Part shown: piece after piece, positions 7,264 through 16,392 of the stretch | Numbering within the stretch: the first letter of the stretch is position 1 | Layout of the letters: each line of letters begins with the position of its first letter | Origin: an uncultured Bacteroidales bacterium | Lineage (GTDB): Bacteria > Bacteroidota > Bacteroidia > Bacteroidales > Muribaculaceae | Direction: 5' to 3' | Assembly: GCA_902779125.1 (NCBI GenBank) | Contig: CACZAC010000007.1 | Coordinates: 1 to 64,000, forward strand | DNA length: 64,000 bases | Translations under genes and position numbers: made by a program | Notes under the pieces: model-generated | Databases searched by the model: none | What the model was told of the DNA's origin: nothing | What the model saw: only the letters and a program-made list of their open reading frames with translations

Positions 7264-9885
7264 TTACCAGCTGTCGCTCAGCAGGTAGTCGATGAGGGCG
7301 GTTACGTCGGCGATGTTCACGGAACCATCGATGTTGCAGTCGGCAGAGTCATTGCCGGAAGTGTTGCCACTGAGCAACAGATCAATGAGTGCGGTCACGT
7401 CAGCGATGGTCACACTGCCATCACTATTCACGTCACCACGCAGGGTCGCTGTCAGGTCCATCCAGGCAGAACCGTTGTACTTCTTGGGCATCCAGTACTT
7501 GTTGGTGGCTGTGGTGATTTGGGCGGCGGTCATCGCATTGTTCTCGCCAGTGTGGTAGATGACACGTAAAGTGCCCGGGTTGCTGGTCGAGCGCGTGGGT
7601 AGGCTGTTCACCAGGATGTTCATGCCCGAGCCGGTGATCTTATTCTTGTAGCATTCGATCGTCGTGAGAGCGCTGCACCCTGATACGTTGAGCGAGGTCA
7701 ACTGGTTTCCGTTACATTTGAGGGTGGTCAGTTTGGTCTTATTGTTCACACTCAGCGTGGAGAAATTACAGTCATTGAGATTCAGTGAGGTGATGTTGGT
7801 ACAGTCGTTAAGACCAGTGACGGCCGTCAGGTTGGCATTATCGCCTGCACCCAGTTGGGTCAAAGCGACACAACCGGTGACATTCAATGTGGTCAAGGCG
7901 TCGCCAGTGCATACGAGCGAGGTAAGCGCCGTATTGTATGAAACGTCAAGGTCTTTAAGCTGTCTCTTGTACGTGAGACTCAACGAGGTTAGCCTATTGC
8001 TGGCAGCGTGGATAGTGGCGATGTTGGTGGCGTTTGAGAGGGGTAAACTGGTGATGGCGCATTCATTACAAGTCAGATTGGTCAAGGCAGTGCAGTCGGC
8101 CAGACCCGTGATGGTGGTCAGATTGTAATTATAGAAACAACGCAGGTCGGTCAAGGCGGTGCATCCCGTTACTGAAAGCGTGGTCAGCTTATTGCTGCTG
8201 CAAAGAAGGAAGTTGAGCGACGAGCAATTGTTGGCATAGAGGGTGGTCAATATGCTGTTGTCCCTGACGACAAGTGTTGTCATTTGCGGATTGTTATAGC
8301 AGTGGACGGCCGTCAGCTTGCTCTTGTTTGTCAAGGTGAGTGAAGTGAGTTTAGTGTCATAGCAATTGATCCAATTCAGGTTATTCATATTGTTGGCAAC
8401 GTCCAAATTGGAAATGGCGGTGTGGTGGCAGCTGAACTTCTCCATTGTTGCAGCACAATCTGCAAGACCCGTGATGTTGCTGAGGTTGGTGTTATAATAA
8501 CAATCAAAGTCAGTTAGCGCAGTATTTCCGGTCACGTTCAACGAAGTCAAAGCGCAGCCGAAACACTGCAGGATGGTCATCGTTGGGCAATAGGAGATAT
8601 TCAGGGTTTTCAGGGCTGAGCGGTCGTACAGGTTGAAATGGGTGAACTTGTTACTGGAGCAGTTCACTGTCTGCAGGTTGGGTGTACTGGAAGCGAATGA
8701 AATCGACGTCAGCTTGTTGTTGTTACAGTAGAGCGTCTGCAGGGCAGTCAGGTTCGACAGGTTGAGCGTCGTCAAGTTGTTGGTCGCGCAGTCCAGATAG
8801 GTGAGCTTGGTGCAGTTGTTCACATTGAGCGACGTCATCCCGTTGTTGTAGCAACTGAGGTATGTAAGGTTGGTGTTGCTGCTAAGGTTGAGTGACGTGA
8901 GGTCGTTGTTGTTGCAATAGAGCGTCTTCAGGTAGGGCATCTTTTCGATACCTGTTATATCGTACATACCCAGGCCGTGCAGGTCAAGATTTGTCAGGTT
9001 CTGCACTTCGGTCGGCGTCACGTATCCCTTGGGATAGAGATAAAGCATGTAGTTCTTGAAGTTGGGGTCAGGGAAGTTGGTGGCATTGATGATGAACGCA
9101 TAGTTGTCGCTGACATAAACGTCCTGGTACTTGATGCGGTTGCCGTCCTTGTCCAGGAAGGACCCGGCACTGTTGCTGGCATAGGCGCCTATGGGAGCCA
9201 AGACGGTCTCGTTACCAAAAAACGCAAAACCCTGAATACTTGTAGCGATAGAGTAGTCGGCATTGTTGGTGGCCTTGAACGTGATGTGGCTGGATTCATG
9301 GAATTTCACACCATAGAGCCTTCTCAATGCATTCTCGGGAGAATACAATTCGGCAGTTACATCATAAAACTCCACAAAGTAACCTGATTGCAGCTGACCC
9401 GAGGATTCGGCACCTTCAATCGCGGGACACTTTGTGGTGCTGATATTGAATTTTCCTGGGCCGACAATTTGAAGCGTGTGATTGTCGCCTGCCATAAAGA
9501 TGGCTCCTTCGTTGACGCCAGTGACGTTGACCACAGAACTTGACGACGGAGCGTACAAGTAGGTGTCGCACTCGGAGCGTATAGGTGCTTTGTTGGTGGT
9601 CTTGAGGGTGCAGGTACCGACGAATTTTACAGTCAGTCCCGAGCAGCCTGTGTTGAGCAGGGCGCGTTCGCTGCCACTGGTGAGATTGATGGTGACGTTG
9701 GTCATCGTCAGCGTCTTGGTCGAGTTGTTATAGGTTACCGATCCGCTGATATTCGTGCCCGTAACTCCAGAGGCATTGTCACTGGTGACATTCACACCGG
9801 CAACCTTAATGCCATAGTTGGTGGCAGCCTGTGCGGCTAGCCCTGCCAGCAGCACGATCATGAGTAAAGAGTATAGCTTTTTCAT
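7264..9885 (-). CDS. Secreted leucine-rich-repeat protein with C-terminal dockerin
   Basis: An 873-residue protein with a signal peptide (MKKLYSLLMIVLLAGLAAQA). The N-terminal beta-rich region (about 25-260) is Ser/Thr/Asn-rich. A long LRR array (about 290-780) has a 20-23-residue period of the form TALTxLxCxxNxLTSLxVS, close to Listeria-internalin or BspA-like surface repeats. The C-terminus holds a complete type I dockerin-like pair, GDVNSDGSVTIADVTALID and CNIDGSVNIADVTALIDYL. It is probably surface-exposed and adhesive or ligand-binding; no catalytic domain is visible. The coding sequence is internally repetitive, so copy number may vary between strains. Confidence 0.85.
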   Translation of the reverse strand: MKKLYSLLMIVLLAGLAAQAATNYGIKVAGVNVTSDNASGVTGTNISGSVTYNNSTKTLTMTNVTINLTSGSERALLNTGCSGLTVKFVGTCTLKTTNKAPIRSECDTYLYAPSSSSVVNVTGVNEGAIFMAGDNHTLQIVGPGKFNISTTKCPAIEGAESSGQLQSGYFVEFYDVTAELYSPENALRRLYGVKFHESSHITFKATNNADYSIATSIQGFAFFGNETVLAPIGAYASNSAGSFLDKDGNRIKYQDVYVSDNYAFIINATNFPDPNFKNYMLYLYPKGYVTPTEVQNLTNLDLHGLGMYDITGIEKMPYLKTLYCNNNDLTSLNLSSNTNLTYLSCYNNGMTSLNVNNCTKLTYLDCATNNLTTLNLSNLTALQTLYCNNNKLTSISFASSTPNLQTVNCSSNKFTHFNLYDRSALKTLNISYCPTMTILQCFGCALTSLNVTGNTALTDFDCYYNTNLSNITGLADCAATMEKFSCHHTAISNLDVANNMNNLNWINCYDTKLTSLTLTNKSKLTAVHCYNNPQMTTLVVRDNSILTTLYANNCSSLNFLLCSSNKLTTLSVTGCTALTDLRCFYNYNLTTITGLADCTALTNLTCNECAITSLPLSNATNIATIHAASNRLTSLSLTYKRQLKDLDVSYNTALTSLVCTGDALTTLNVTGCVALTQLGAGDNANLTAVTGLNDCTNITSLNLNDCNFSTLSVNNKTKLTTLKCNGNQLTSLNVSGCSALTTIECYKNKITGSGMNILVNSLPTRSTSNPGTLRVIYHTGENNAMTAAQITTATNKYWMPKKYNGSAWMDLTATLRGDVNSDGSVTIADVTALIDLLLSGNTSGNDSADCNIDGSVNIADVTALIDYLLSDSW

Positions 9886-10036
9886 AATATTTACTGGTGC
9901 CTCCTGACGTCCCCCGAATTTGGCATTAAAGTATTAGTAAATGAAAAGCGCAGGGACATTGTTTGCCAATTGGGGACAACACGCTTTTATCTATGTGCTC
10001 CGTGAAAGTACGGATGGAACAGAACATCTCTCGCCG

Positions 10037-10068
10037 CAAATATAGCATATTCCTTTGAAATAAGCAAA
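10037..10068 (-). promoter_or_regulatory. Promoter of the LRR gene
   Basis: Minus-strand TTTG (10065-10068), a 20-nt spacer and TATATTTG (10037-10044). The leader is about 145 nt. Confidence 0.65.
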
Positions 10069-10138
10069 TGTTTTTACACTTTTTCTACCAATAATGTAAA
10101 TAATCGTCATTTGAAAATGAAAAAATACTTTCAAAATC

Positions 10139-10169
10139 TTGCAGTAAATCAAAAAAGAGATTAAATTTG
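10139..10169 (+). promoter_or_regulatory. Promoter ending 5 nt before the ATG of the coiled-coil gene
   Basis: TTG (10139-10141), a 20-nt spacer and TAAATTTG (10162-10169). The start codon is at 10175, so the predicted transcript begins at or within a base or two of the ATG and would be leaderless. Confidence 0.6.
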
Positions 10170-10174
10170 CGGCT

Positions 10175-11407
10175 ATGAGAGTGAAAAGCATCATGTTGAG
10201 TCTGCTGGCGTGTTTTGCGTTAGCAATCAATGCCCAGGAAGCTGATGATAACGTCCCTGTCGAGTGGTTTCTCCATGAGGTGGTGGGAGACGCATTTGTA
10301 CAAGGTAATGCCTTTGAGTACTACTACACGCCCAGCGCCAGTGACACAAGGCAGCAGATTGCCTCGGGCAATGTGACCTACTTCCTGAACACGCCCCAGG
10401 GGCTTAGCCGCAAGCGGACGTGCGACCTAATCGATCGTATTATGGCAAGCTATGACGGTGTCAGGGCCATGAACGACTGGCAAGCTACCGGCACCACCCA
10501 TTGGAAGGAGTTTCGCTGTGAGCGCAACAAATTCCATTTCAGCGTCAAGGACAAAGCGCTGGAAGACGGCACCTATTATGTGAGTGTGACCGAGACCGCC
10601 AACGCCTACAAGACGCTGGGAAAATCCAAGCAAGAGAACAAGCAGGAAAAGCCTGCTGCCTCCAAGCGTGGAGCGCGCAGTGACCGCAGGCCCGTCGTGC
10701 TGCCCGATGAGGGTGAAGACAAGCAAACTGCTCTCGGGTCAGTCCTGACAGACGAACAACTGACCGAGGAGAACAGCGAAGAGATTTCGCGTGAACAAGA
10801 ACGACTCAATCGACGAGAGCGGGAGGCAGCCAAACGTCTGGAACGGGAGAAGCAACGTGAGCAGGCAAAAGCCGAGAAAGAAGCACAACGCAAGCGCCAG
10901 GCCGAAGAGAAAAAAGCCAAAAAGGAGCAAGAGGCTCTGAAGAAAGAACAGGAGAAGCAGTTGAGGCTCGAGGAACGTCAGCGGCAGGCCGAAGAGCGTC
11001 AACAGCAAGCCCTTGCCCGCCAGGAGGAGAAAAAACAGCGTCAACGCCAAGCCGCCTACGACGCCAGCAAATACCACTACAGCGACGTGGCTTTGTGGTT
11101 GAGTGACAAGTATGACTTCACGCAGACTGGCGGCGGCGAGAATGCCCTCACCATGTTCACGGTAGCCATCAAGGACATCGACATGGTCAAACTTGCTATC
11201 AAGAACGCGCTCAAGGGCAGTAACGCGCGCATGGCGATGCCGTGGCGCATGGGCAGCCTGGAGGGCACCATCGAGACCGGTTACAGCATCGATGGCCACG
11301 TTCTCGTCTTTGTTATCGGCAGCAACGATAGCGGCAACATCACGTTGACCATCATCGAGATGGACAATGAGGAATTTGCTGCCTTCAAGCAGAATGTCTT
11401 CCAGTAG
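10175..11407 (+). CDS. Exported protein with long charged coiled coil, function unknown
   Basis: A 410-residue protein with a signal peptide (MRVKSIMLSLLACFALAINA). An N-terminal globular part (about 22-145) includes QGLSRKRTCDLIDRIMASYDGVRAMNDWQATGTTHWKEF. A very charged Glu/Lys/Arg/Gln stretch (about 190-295) is predicted to be a coiled coil. The C-terminal domain (about 298-410) starts YHYSDVALWLSDKYDF. I do not recognise either globular domain. The start is fixed at 10175 because the next Met (10193) would remove the basic n-region of the signal peptide. The gene is monocistronic, divergent from the LRR gene, and may be leaderless. Confidence 0.75.
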   Translation: MRVKSIMLSLLACFALAINAQEADDNVPVEWFLHEVVGDAFVQGNAFEYYYTPSASDTRQQIASGNVTYFLNTPQGLSRKRTCDLIDRIMASYDGVRAMNDWQATGTTHWKEFRCERNKFHFSVKDKALEDGTYYVSVTETANAYKTLGKSKQENKQEKPAASKRGARSDRRPVVLPDEGEDKQTALGSVLTDEQLTEENSEEISREQERLNRREREAAKRLEREKQREQAKAEKEAQRKRQAEEKKAKKEQEALKKEQEKQLRLEERQRQAEERQQQALARQEEKKQRQRQAAYDASKYHYSDVALWLSDKYDFTQTGGGENALTMFTVAIKDIDMVKLAIKNALKGSNARMAMPWRMGSLEGTIETGYSIDGHVLVFVIGSNDSGNITLTIIEMDNEEFAAFKQNVFQ

Positions 11408-11482
11408 CCGTAGTTTTGCGCGCTATGAAGGAAAAATAGATAGCAAGAATGCATGTAATATGTGTTTTTTAGCCCATTTGAG

Positions 11483-11512
11483 TTGCAATTTGCAAAAATA
11501 TTAGTATCTTTA
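11483..11512 (+). promoter_or_regulatory. Probable promoter of the GH13 gene
   Basis: TTG (11483-11485), a 19-nt spacer and TATCTTTA (11505-11512), which differs from TAnnTTTG only at the last base. Confidence 0.45.
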
Positions 11513-11550
11513 CCGCCAATAATTCATTAAACCGATAAAATGACAGCATT

Positions 11551-12909
11551 ATGACAAAGAAAATGTTATCACTTTTATTAGTCGCCCTGCTGGTGGCGCT
11601 ATTCGTGGCATGTGACCCCAAGAACAATCGTGCAACGCTTGTAAGCGATGGGTTTGAAGTGCCCGAAGTGGCTGACGTGGTACTTTATCAGGTCAATCCT
11701 CGTGTGTTTGCTCCGTCCAATTCTTTAAAGGCGGTTACAGCCCGTCTGGATACCATCGCTGATTTGGGCGTGAACATGTTGTGGATCATGCCGATTTATC
11801 CGATTGGCGAGGAGAAGAGCAAGAATTCTCCTTATTCGGTGAAGGATTATAAGGCCATAGCTCCGGAATTTGGCACCATCAAGGACCTGCAGGAACTTGT
11901 AGAGGCGTGTCACGAACGCGGTATGGGCGTCATCCTGGACTGGGTTGCCAACCATACGGCATGGGACAACGAGTGGCTCAAGCAACATCCCGACTGGTAC
12001 ACTCACGACTCGACGGGCAACATTATCTTCCCTCCTGGTACCGACTGGACTGATGTCGCTGACCTCAACTATGACAACAAGGATATGCGTGCTGCCATGA
12101 TTGATGCGATGCGGTTTTGGGTGGATAGTGTCGGTGTCGACGGTTTCCGTTGCGATGTGGCCGACCAGGTGCCGGTAGACTTCTGGCGGGAAGCCATTAC
12201 GAGCCTACGCGTTGCCGCCAATCCCCGCAAGCTCATCATGCTTGCCGAGGGTTCCAACCCTGAGAACTTTGTGGCTGGCTTTGACTTGAACTACGCTTGG
12301 GAATTCATGGGTGCCATTGCCGAGGTAATGAAAGACGGAGCCAAGGTGGGCAAACTGATTGAAGCAGATAAGCACGAGTATGCTGACCTGACTCAAGACA
12401 AATACAAGCTGCGCTTCACAACCAATCATGATGAGGCTACCAAGGCATCGCCGATTACACTCTATGGCGGTCCACGTGCATCGATGGCAGCCTTTGTTGC
12501 CACTACCATGCTGCACGGCGGCATGCTCGTTTACGGCTCGCAGGAAGTGGGGTATCCCGAAACCATCAACTTCTTCCATTATGTGCCTGTAAACTGGAAT
12601 GCCAATCCCGACATGCGCGAAGAGTACAAGAAACTCATTGCCATTTACAATGCACATCCGTCATTGCGCAGCAGTGGTAAGGTACTCCCATTTGACGATG
12701 ATCAGAACAATGTGCTGTGTGTCGAGCGCGTGCTCAACAACGACAATGTACTCGTGATGGTCAATGTCAGGGGCGATGCCCACAGTTACCAGCTCCCGGC
12801 TATGTGGGCTAACAGGACAGCCACCGACCTGATGACCGGTGAGAGCATCGAACTGAAGGAATGGTTCCCGATGAAACCTTATCAGTACATGCTGTTGTCC
12901 TACAAATGA
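11551..12909 (+). CDS. GH13 alpha-amylase-family lipoprotein
   Basis: A 452-residue alpha-glucan hydrolase or transglycosylase. The lipobox LVALFVAC places a lipid-anchored Cys at 21, so it probably sits in the outer or inner membrane facing the periplasm or surface. The GH13 signature regions are in order: DWVANHT (130-136), GFRCDVAD with the nucleophile Asp 202, the acid/base Glu 233 in LAEGSN, and TNHDE with the stabiliser Asp 294. A short beta-sandwich domain ends the protein. It is not in a sus-type cluster here; the neighbours are unrelated. Exact linkage specificity cannot be read from the motifs. A strong terminator follows. Confidence 0.9.
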   Translation: MTKKMLSLLLVALLVALFVACDPKNNRATLVSDGFEVPEVADVVLYQVNPRVFAPSNSLKAVTARLDTIADLGVNMLWIMPIYPIGEEKSKNSPYSVKDYKAIAPEFGTIKDLQELVEACHERGMGVILDWVANHTAWDNEWLKQHPDWYTHDSTGNIIFPPGTDWTDVADLNYDNKDMRAAMIDAMRFWVDSVGVDGFRCDVADQVPVDFWREAITSLRVAANPRKLIMLAEGSNPENFVAGFDLNYAWEFMGAIAEVMKDGAKVGKLIEADKHEYADLTQDKYKLRFTTNHDEATKASPITLYGGPRASMAAFVATTMLHGGMLVYGSQEVGYPETINFFHYVPVNWNANPDMREEYKKLIAIYNAHPSLRSSGKVLPFDDDQNNVLCVERVLNNDNVLVMVNVRGDAHSYQLPAMWANRTATDLMTGESIELKEWFPMKPYQYMLLSYK

Positions 12910-12954
12910 TGCCCTTGCCATGATGGCGCTGGCTGAAATAGCCAGAAAAGATTC

Positions 12955-12993
12955 AGGGTTAATTGGTCTAAATGGACTGATTAACCCTTTTTG
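12955..12993 (+). terminator. Intrinsic terminator of the GH13 gene
   Basis: AGGGTTAAT / ATTAACCCT stem (12955-12963 and 12980-12988) followed by TTTTT. Confidence 0.75.
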
Positions 12994-13091
12994 GTGGCCA
13001 ATTTTACTGAAAATAAGTCTATAAATGTTAAATAAAGTTAACAAACTGCGTTTTCTTGCTTGAAAATTATGTTTAATAACATATTTAGCAG

Positions 13092-13252
13092 TAATTTTGC
13101 GCCAGATTTAATGATGCAAGCAATCGTTGCCGTGAGGCATGAGGTTATTGTGAAAAGGTTAAGATTTAGTTTTAAGGTTTATGTTAATGGTATTAGAGGT
13201 TAATTAGATTTTTTCAAAAATGATCCACGGCGCGAGTCGGGGATTTTTTTTT
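13092..13252 (+). ncRNA. Candidate small RNA between GH13 and moxR
   Basis: The 520-base stretch 12910-13429 holds no gene. Inside it, a -7 box TAATTTTG (13092-13099; -33 box weak) precedes about 145 bases. These end in an intrinsic terminator: a 9-bp stem with one mismatch (13223-13231 and 13236-13244), a GCGA tetraloop and nine T (13244-13252). No ORF or known RNA family is recognised. It could instead be a leader or attenuator for the moxR operon. Confidence 0.4.
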
Positions 13253-13259
13253 GTTGGGC

Positions 13260-13301
13260 AAACGCCTGTCAAAGCCGCTATATGGTTATTGGCAGGCGTT
13301 T
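13260..13301. other. 13-bp hairpin upstream of moxR
   Basis: AAACGCCTGTCAA pairs with TTGGCAGGCGTTT (one G-T) around a 16-nt loop. No T-run follows on the plus strand; on the minus strand it is followed by the A/T run of the preceding terminator. Role unknown. Confidence 0.5.
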
Positions 13302-13379
13302 CTCAGATATGTGTTAAGCTTTTAACAATATATGTGTTAAATTAACGTGTTTTTCACGCGGGGGTGTTGGGTAAAGATG

Positions 13380-13387
13380 TATTTTTG
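13380..13387 (+). promoter_or_regulatory. -7 box for the moxR-bat operon
   Basis: TATTTTTG, 42 bases before the moxR ATG. The -33 region is weak. An A-rich stretch (AAAGAAAAAAC) sits directly before the start codon. Confidence 0.5.
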
Positions 13388-13429
13388 CACGTTGTTATTT
13401 AAGACCATTAAAGAAAAAACTATATTGTT

Positions 13430-14425
13430 ATGGCAGAAACAGTCAATATCAGGGAATTAAATGACCTGATTGCAAGTAAAAGTAATTTTGTGAACATGAT
13501 CCGTCAGGGCATGGATCAGACCATCGTGGGCCAGAAACATCTTGTGGATTCGTTGCTCATCGCGTTGCTCGCCAACGGGCACGTGCTGCTTGAGGGTGTA
13601 CCTGGCTTGGCCAAGACCAAGGCCATCAGCACACTGGCATCACTGATCGACGCCCGCTTCTCTCGCATCCAGTTCACTCCCGACTTGCTCCCTGCCGATG
13701 TGGTGGGAACCATGATTTACAGCATCAAAAAGGAGCAGTTCGAGGTCAAGAAGGGTCCGGTATTTGCCAACTTTGTCCTCGCCGACGAGATTAACCGTGC
13801 ACCTGCCAAGGTGCAGAGCGCTTTGCTCGAAGCCATGCAGGAGCGCCAGGTTACCATCGGTGAACAGACTTTCCGTCTTGATGACCCCTTCCTGGTGCTT
13901 GCCACCCAGAACCCCATTGAACAGGAGGGCACCTATCCGTTGCCCGAGGCCCAGGTGGACCGTTTCCTGATGAAGGTGCTCATCGGCTATCCCAGCAAGA
14001 GCGAGGAGAGTGAGATTATCAAGATGAACATTGCTCCTGACCTCGTGCAGGTGCGCCCGATGGTAACGCCCGCCGACATCGTTGACACCCGCAAGGTGGT
14101 TCAGCAGATTTACATCGACGAGAAAATCCAGAAGTATATAGTGGACATCGTGTTCGCTACCCGTTTCCCTGCCGACTACGGCATGAACGACCTCAAGAGC
14201 ATGATTTCGTTTGGCGCTTCGCCCCGTGCATCCATCAATATGGCGCTGGCATCGAGGGCTTATGCTTTCTTGCGCAACCGTGGCTATGTCATCCCCGAGG
14301 ATGTGCGCGCTATCTGCCACGACGTGATGCGTCACCGTCTGGGTCTGACCTACGAGGCCGAGGCCAACAACATCACCAGCGACGAAATCATCAGCAACAT
14401 TCTGGACAAGATTGCAGTACCTTAA
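13430..14425 (+). CDS. moxR: MoxR-family AAA ATPase
   Basis: A 331-residue AAA+ chaperone-like ATPase. Walker A is GVPGLAKT (56-63), Walker B is VLADEIN (116-122), and sensor-type motifs include LATQNPIEQEGTYPLPEAQVDRF. MoxR ATPases work with von Willebrand A (MIDAS) proteins, often to assemble or activate enzymes or envelope complexes. Here it is the first gene of a co-directional set with a DUF58 gene and bat genes, the classic Bacteroides aerotolerance arrangement. The intergenic space to DUF58 (112 nt) is filled by an inverted pair of heptad arrays. Confidence 0.92.
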   Translation: MAETVNIRELNDLIASKSNFVNMIRQGMDQTIVGQKHLVDSLLIALLANGHVLLEGVPGLAKTKAISTLASLIDARFSRIQFTPDLLPADVVGTMIYSIKKEQFEVKKGPVFANFVLADEINRAPAKVQSALLEAMQERQVTIGEQTFRLDDPFLVLATQNPIEQEGTYPLPEAQVDRFLMKVLIGYPSKSEESEIIKMNIAPDLVQVRPMVTPADIVDTRKVVQQIYIDEKIQKYIVDIVFATRFPADYGMNDLKSMISFGASPRASINMALASRAYAFLRNRGYVIPEDVRAICHDVMRHRLGLTYEAEANNITSDEIISNILDKIAVP

Positions 14426-14530
14426 CAGTTAATGGAGAATAGTTTATAGTTAATAGTTTGAGGCTGATGGTTGCACATTTCTAATGAGCATGACAAAACT
14501 ATTCACTGTTAACTATTAACTGTTCACTAG
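14426..14530. repeat. Inverted heptad arrays between moxR and the DUF58 gene
   Basis: The left arm (about 14426-14461) is in AGTT orientation (TAGTTTA, TAGTTAA, TAGTTTG). After a centre of about 35 bases, the right arm (about 14496-14530) is in AACT orientation (AACTATT, CACTGTT, AACTATT, AACTGTT, CACT). Confidence 0.75.
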
Positions 14531-14537
14531 ATAATCA

Positions 14538-15416
14538 ATGGATACTAATGAACTGTTGCGCAAGGTCCGCAAGATTGAAATCAAGACCAAGGGCCTGTCG
14601 CAGAACATATTTGCCGGTGAGTACCACTCGGCCTTCAAGGGCAGGGGTATGACCTTCAGCGAGGTGCGCGAGTACCAGTATGGTGACGACGTGCGCGACA
14701 TCGACTGGAACGTCACGGCTCGTTACAACCGCCCCTATGTGAAGGTGTATGAGGAAGAGCGCGAACTCACGGTGATGCTGCTCGTGGACGTATCCGGGAG
14801 CAAGGATTTCGGTGCTGTGGGTGTCGCCAAGCGTGAGATGATGGCCGAAATAGGTGCCACTATAGCCTTCTCGGCTATCGAGAACAACGACAAGGTGGGC
14901 GTCATCTTCTTCAGCGACAAGATTGAGAAGTTTATCCCGCCCAAGAAAGGACGCAAGCACATTCTGCTTGTCATTCGCGAATTGCTTGACTTCCAGCCCG
15001 AGAACACTGGTACCGATATCAATATGGCCCTGGAATATATGACCAGCGCCTTGAAGAAACGCTGCACCACCTTTGTGGTGAGCGACTTCATCGACGAGCA
15101 TGACTACAGCAAGGCCCTCTCCATTGCCAACCACAAGCACGACGTCATCGCAGTGCAGGTCTATGACAAGCGTGAGGCAAAGTTGCCCGACGTGGGATTG
15201 ATGCGAATGCGTGATGCCGAGCGAGGCTCTGTGCGCTGGGTCAATACCAGCAGCAAGCGCGTGCGTGACTCCTATAGCCGCTGGTGGTATAACCAGCAGC
15301 AGGCGGTCAACGGCACGCTGCAGCGTTGCAATGTGGATATGGCCAGCGTGGCGACCGACGAGGATTATGTCACCGCCCTGATGGGGCTGTTCAAGAACCG
15401 TGGAGTTAGAAGTTAG
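14538..15416 (+). CDS. DUF58 domain protein of the Bat operon
   Basis: A 292-residue protein with the DUF58 signature YQYGDDVRDIDWNVTAR (47-63) and an embedded VWA-like fold. A MIDAS-like D-V-S-G-S begins at residue 84. It is usually the partner of MoxR ATPases. There is no signal peptide. The C-terminal Gly-Val-Arg-Ser-stop is written by a heptad array (GGAGTTAGAAGTTAG), so the repeat seems to supply the end of the gene. The next gene starts 22 bases later. Confidence 0.9.
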   Translation: MDTNELLRKVRKIEIKTKGLSQNIFAGEYHSAFKGRGMTFSEVREYQYGDDVRDIDWNVTARYNRPYVKVYEEERELTVMLLVDVSGSKDFGAVGVAKREMMAEIGATIAFSAIENNDKVGVIFFSDKIEKFIPPKKGRKHILLVIRELLDFQPENTGTDINMALEYMTSALKKRCTTFVVSDFIDEHDYSKALSIANHKHDVIAVQVYDKREAKLPDVGLMRMRDAERGSVRWVNTSSKRVRDSYSRWWYNQQQAVNGTLQRCNVDMASVATDEDYVTALMGLFKNRGVRS

Positions 15417-15432
15417 AACTGACAACTGAAAA
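15402..15432. repeat. Heptad array across the DUF58 stop codon
   Basis: AGTT-orientation units (GGAGTTA, GAAGTTA) switch to AACT units (GAACTGA, CAACTGA). The array covers the last codons of DUF58 and the spacer to the next gene. Confidence 0.75.
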
Positions 15433-15438
15433 CCAAAA

Positions 15439-16392
15439 ATGTCGCAGAAAGTGAAATATATCGTGATGACCGCCGTCGTGCTGCTTGCCGCGTCAACGGC
15501 TTGGGGCGGAAATGTCACGTTCAAGGCGCGGCTCGACAGTGTCACGCTGCTTATGGGCAAGACCACCGCATTGCACCTGGAGATTACCCAGGACAAGGAC
15601 GCGCGGGGTTTCTTTCCCGGTGAGCAGTTAGATACCCTCAACGCAATGGTCGAGATTGCCGAGCGACCTGCCGCCGACACGACCGACCTGGGCAACAACC
15701 GCATCCAGATCAACCGTGACCTGATTATCCAGAGTTTTGATTCGGGAATGTGGATTATCAAGCCCATCCCATACGTTGTAAATGGTGATACCGCCTATTG
15801 CAACCAGTTATCGCTCAAGGTGTTGCCTGTCAATGTGAGCCAAATGAAGGATATCCACGACATCAAACCCGTCGAGGACGTCCCCTTCAACTTGCTGGAC
15901 TGGCTGCCTGACTATTGGTGGGCATGGTTGCTGGCACTGTTGCTTATCGGTGCAGGCTTCTGGGCTTATCGCAAGTATTACAAGAAGGGCATCAATCCAT
16001 TGAAACCCACTAAGAAGCGTCTGCCGCCCTACGAGGAAGCGATGATTAACCTGCAGAATCTGAAGGCTGCCCAGTTGTGGCAGAACGGACAGGAGAAGGA
16101 GTACTTCACTGGTCTGACCGACATCCTGCGTGTGTATATCGACCGCCGTTTCCACATCAATGCCGTGGAGATGACCTCGTCGCAGATTATTGACACCTTG
16201 AAGGAGAACAAAGAGACCAAGGCGGTTAACGAGCAGCTCGAGATGATTCTCGAGGTGGCTGACATCGTGAAGTTTGCCAACGCCCGTCCGCTTGCCGACG
16301 ACAACGAGGTCGCTTATCAGCGTGCCGTGAATTTTGTCGAGGCGACGCGCCCCGTTGAACAACCCGAAAAGAAGGAGGAGGTGAAGGAATGA
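15439..16392 (+). CDS. Membrane-anchored BatD-like protein of the Bat operon
   Basis: A 317-residue protein with a signal peptide (about 1-23), a beta-rich extracytoplasmic domain (about 24-145), and one transmembrane segment, WWAWLLALLLIGAGFWAYRKYY (about 161-182). A cytoplasmic helical tail ends Glu/Lys-rich. Position and architecture match the small gene found between DUF58 and batA in Bacteroides operons, which resembles a short BatD. The tail contains YFTGLTDILRVYIDRRFHINAVEMTSSQI, a pattern shared with the cytoplasmic end of BatD proteins. The stop overlaps the batA start (ATGA). Confidence 0.8.
   Translation: MSQKVKYIVMTAVVLLAASTAWGGNVTFKARLDSVTLLMGKTTALHLEITQDKDARGFFPGEQLDTLNAMVEIAERPAADTTDLGNNRIQINRDLIIQSFDSGMWIIKPIPYVVNGDTAYCNQLSLKVLPVNVSQMKDIHDIKPVEDVPFNLLDWLPDYWWAWLLALLLIGAGFWAYRKYYKKGINPLKPTKKRLPPYEEAMINLQNLKAAQLWQNGQEKEYFTGLTDILRVYIDRRFHINAVEMTSSQIIDTLKENKETKAVNEQLEMILEVADIVKFANARPLADDNEVAYQRAVNFVEATRPVEQPEKKEEVKE

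Noticed and set aside
9991-10230. 79-codon minus-strand frame
   Set aside because: Overlaps two promoters and the start of a well-supported plus-strand gene.
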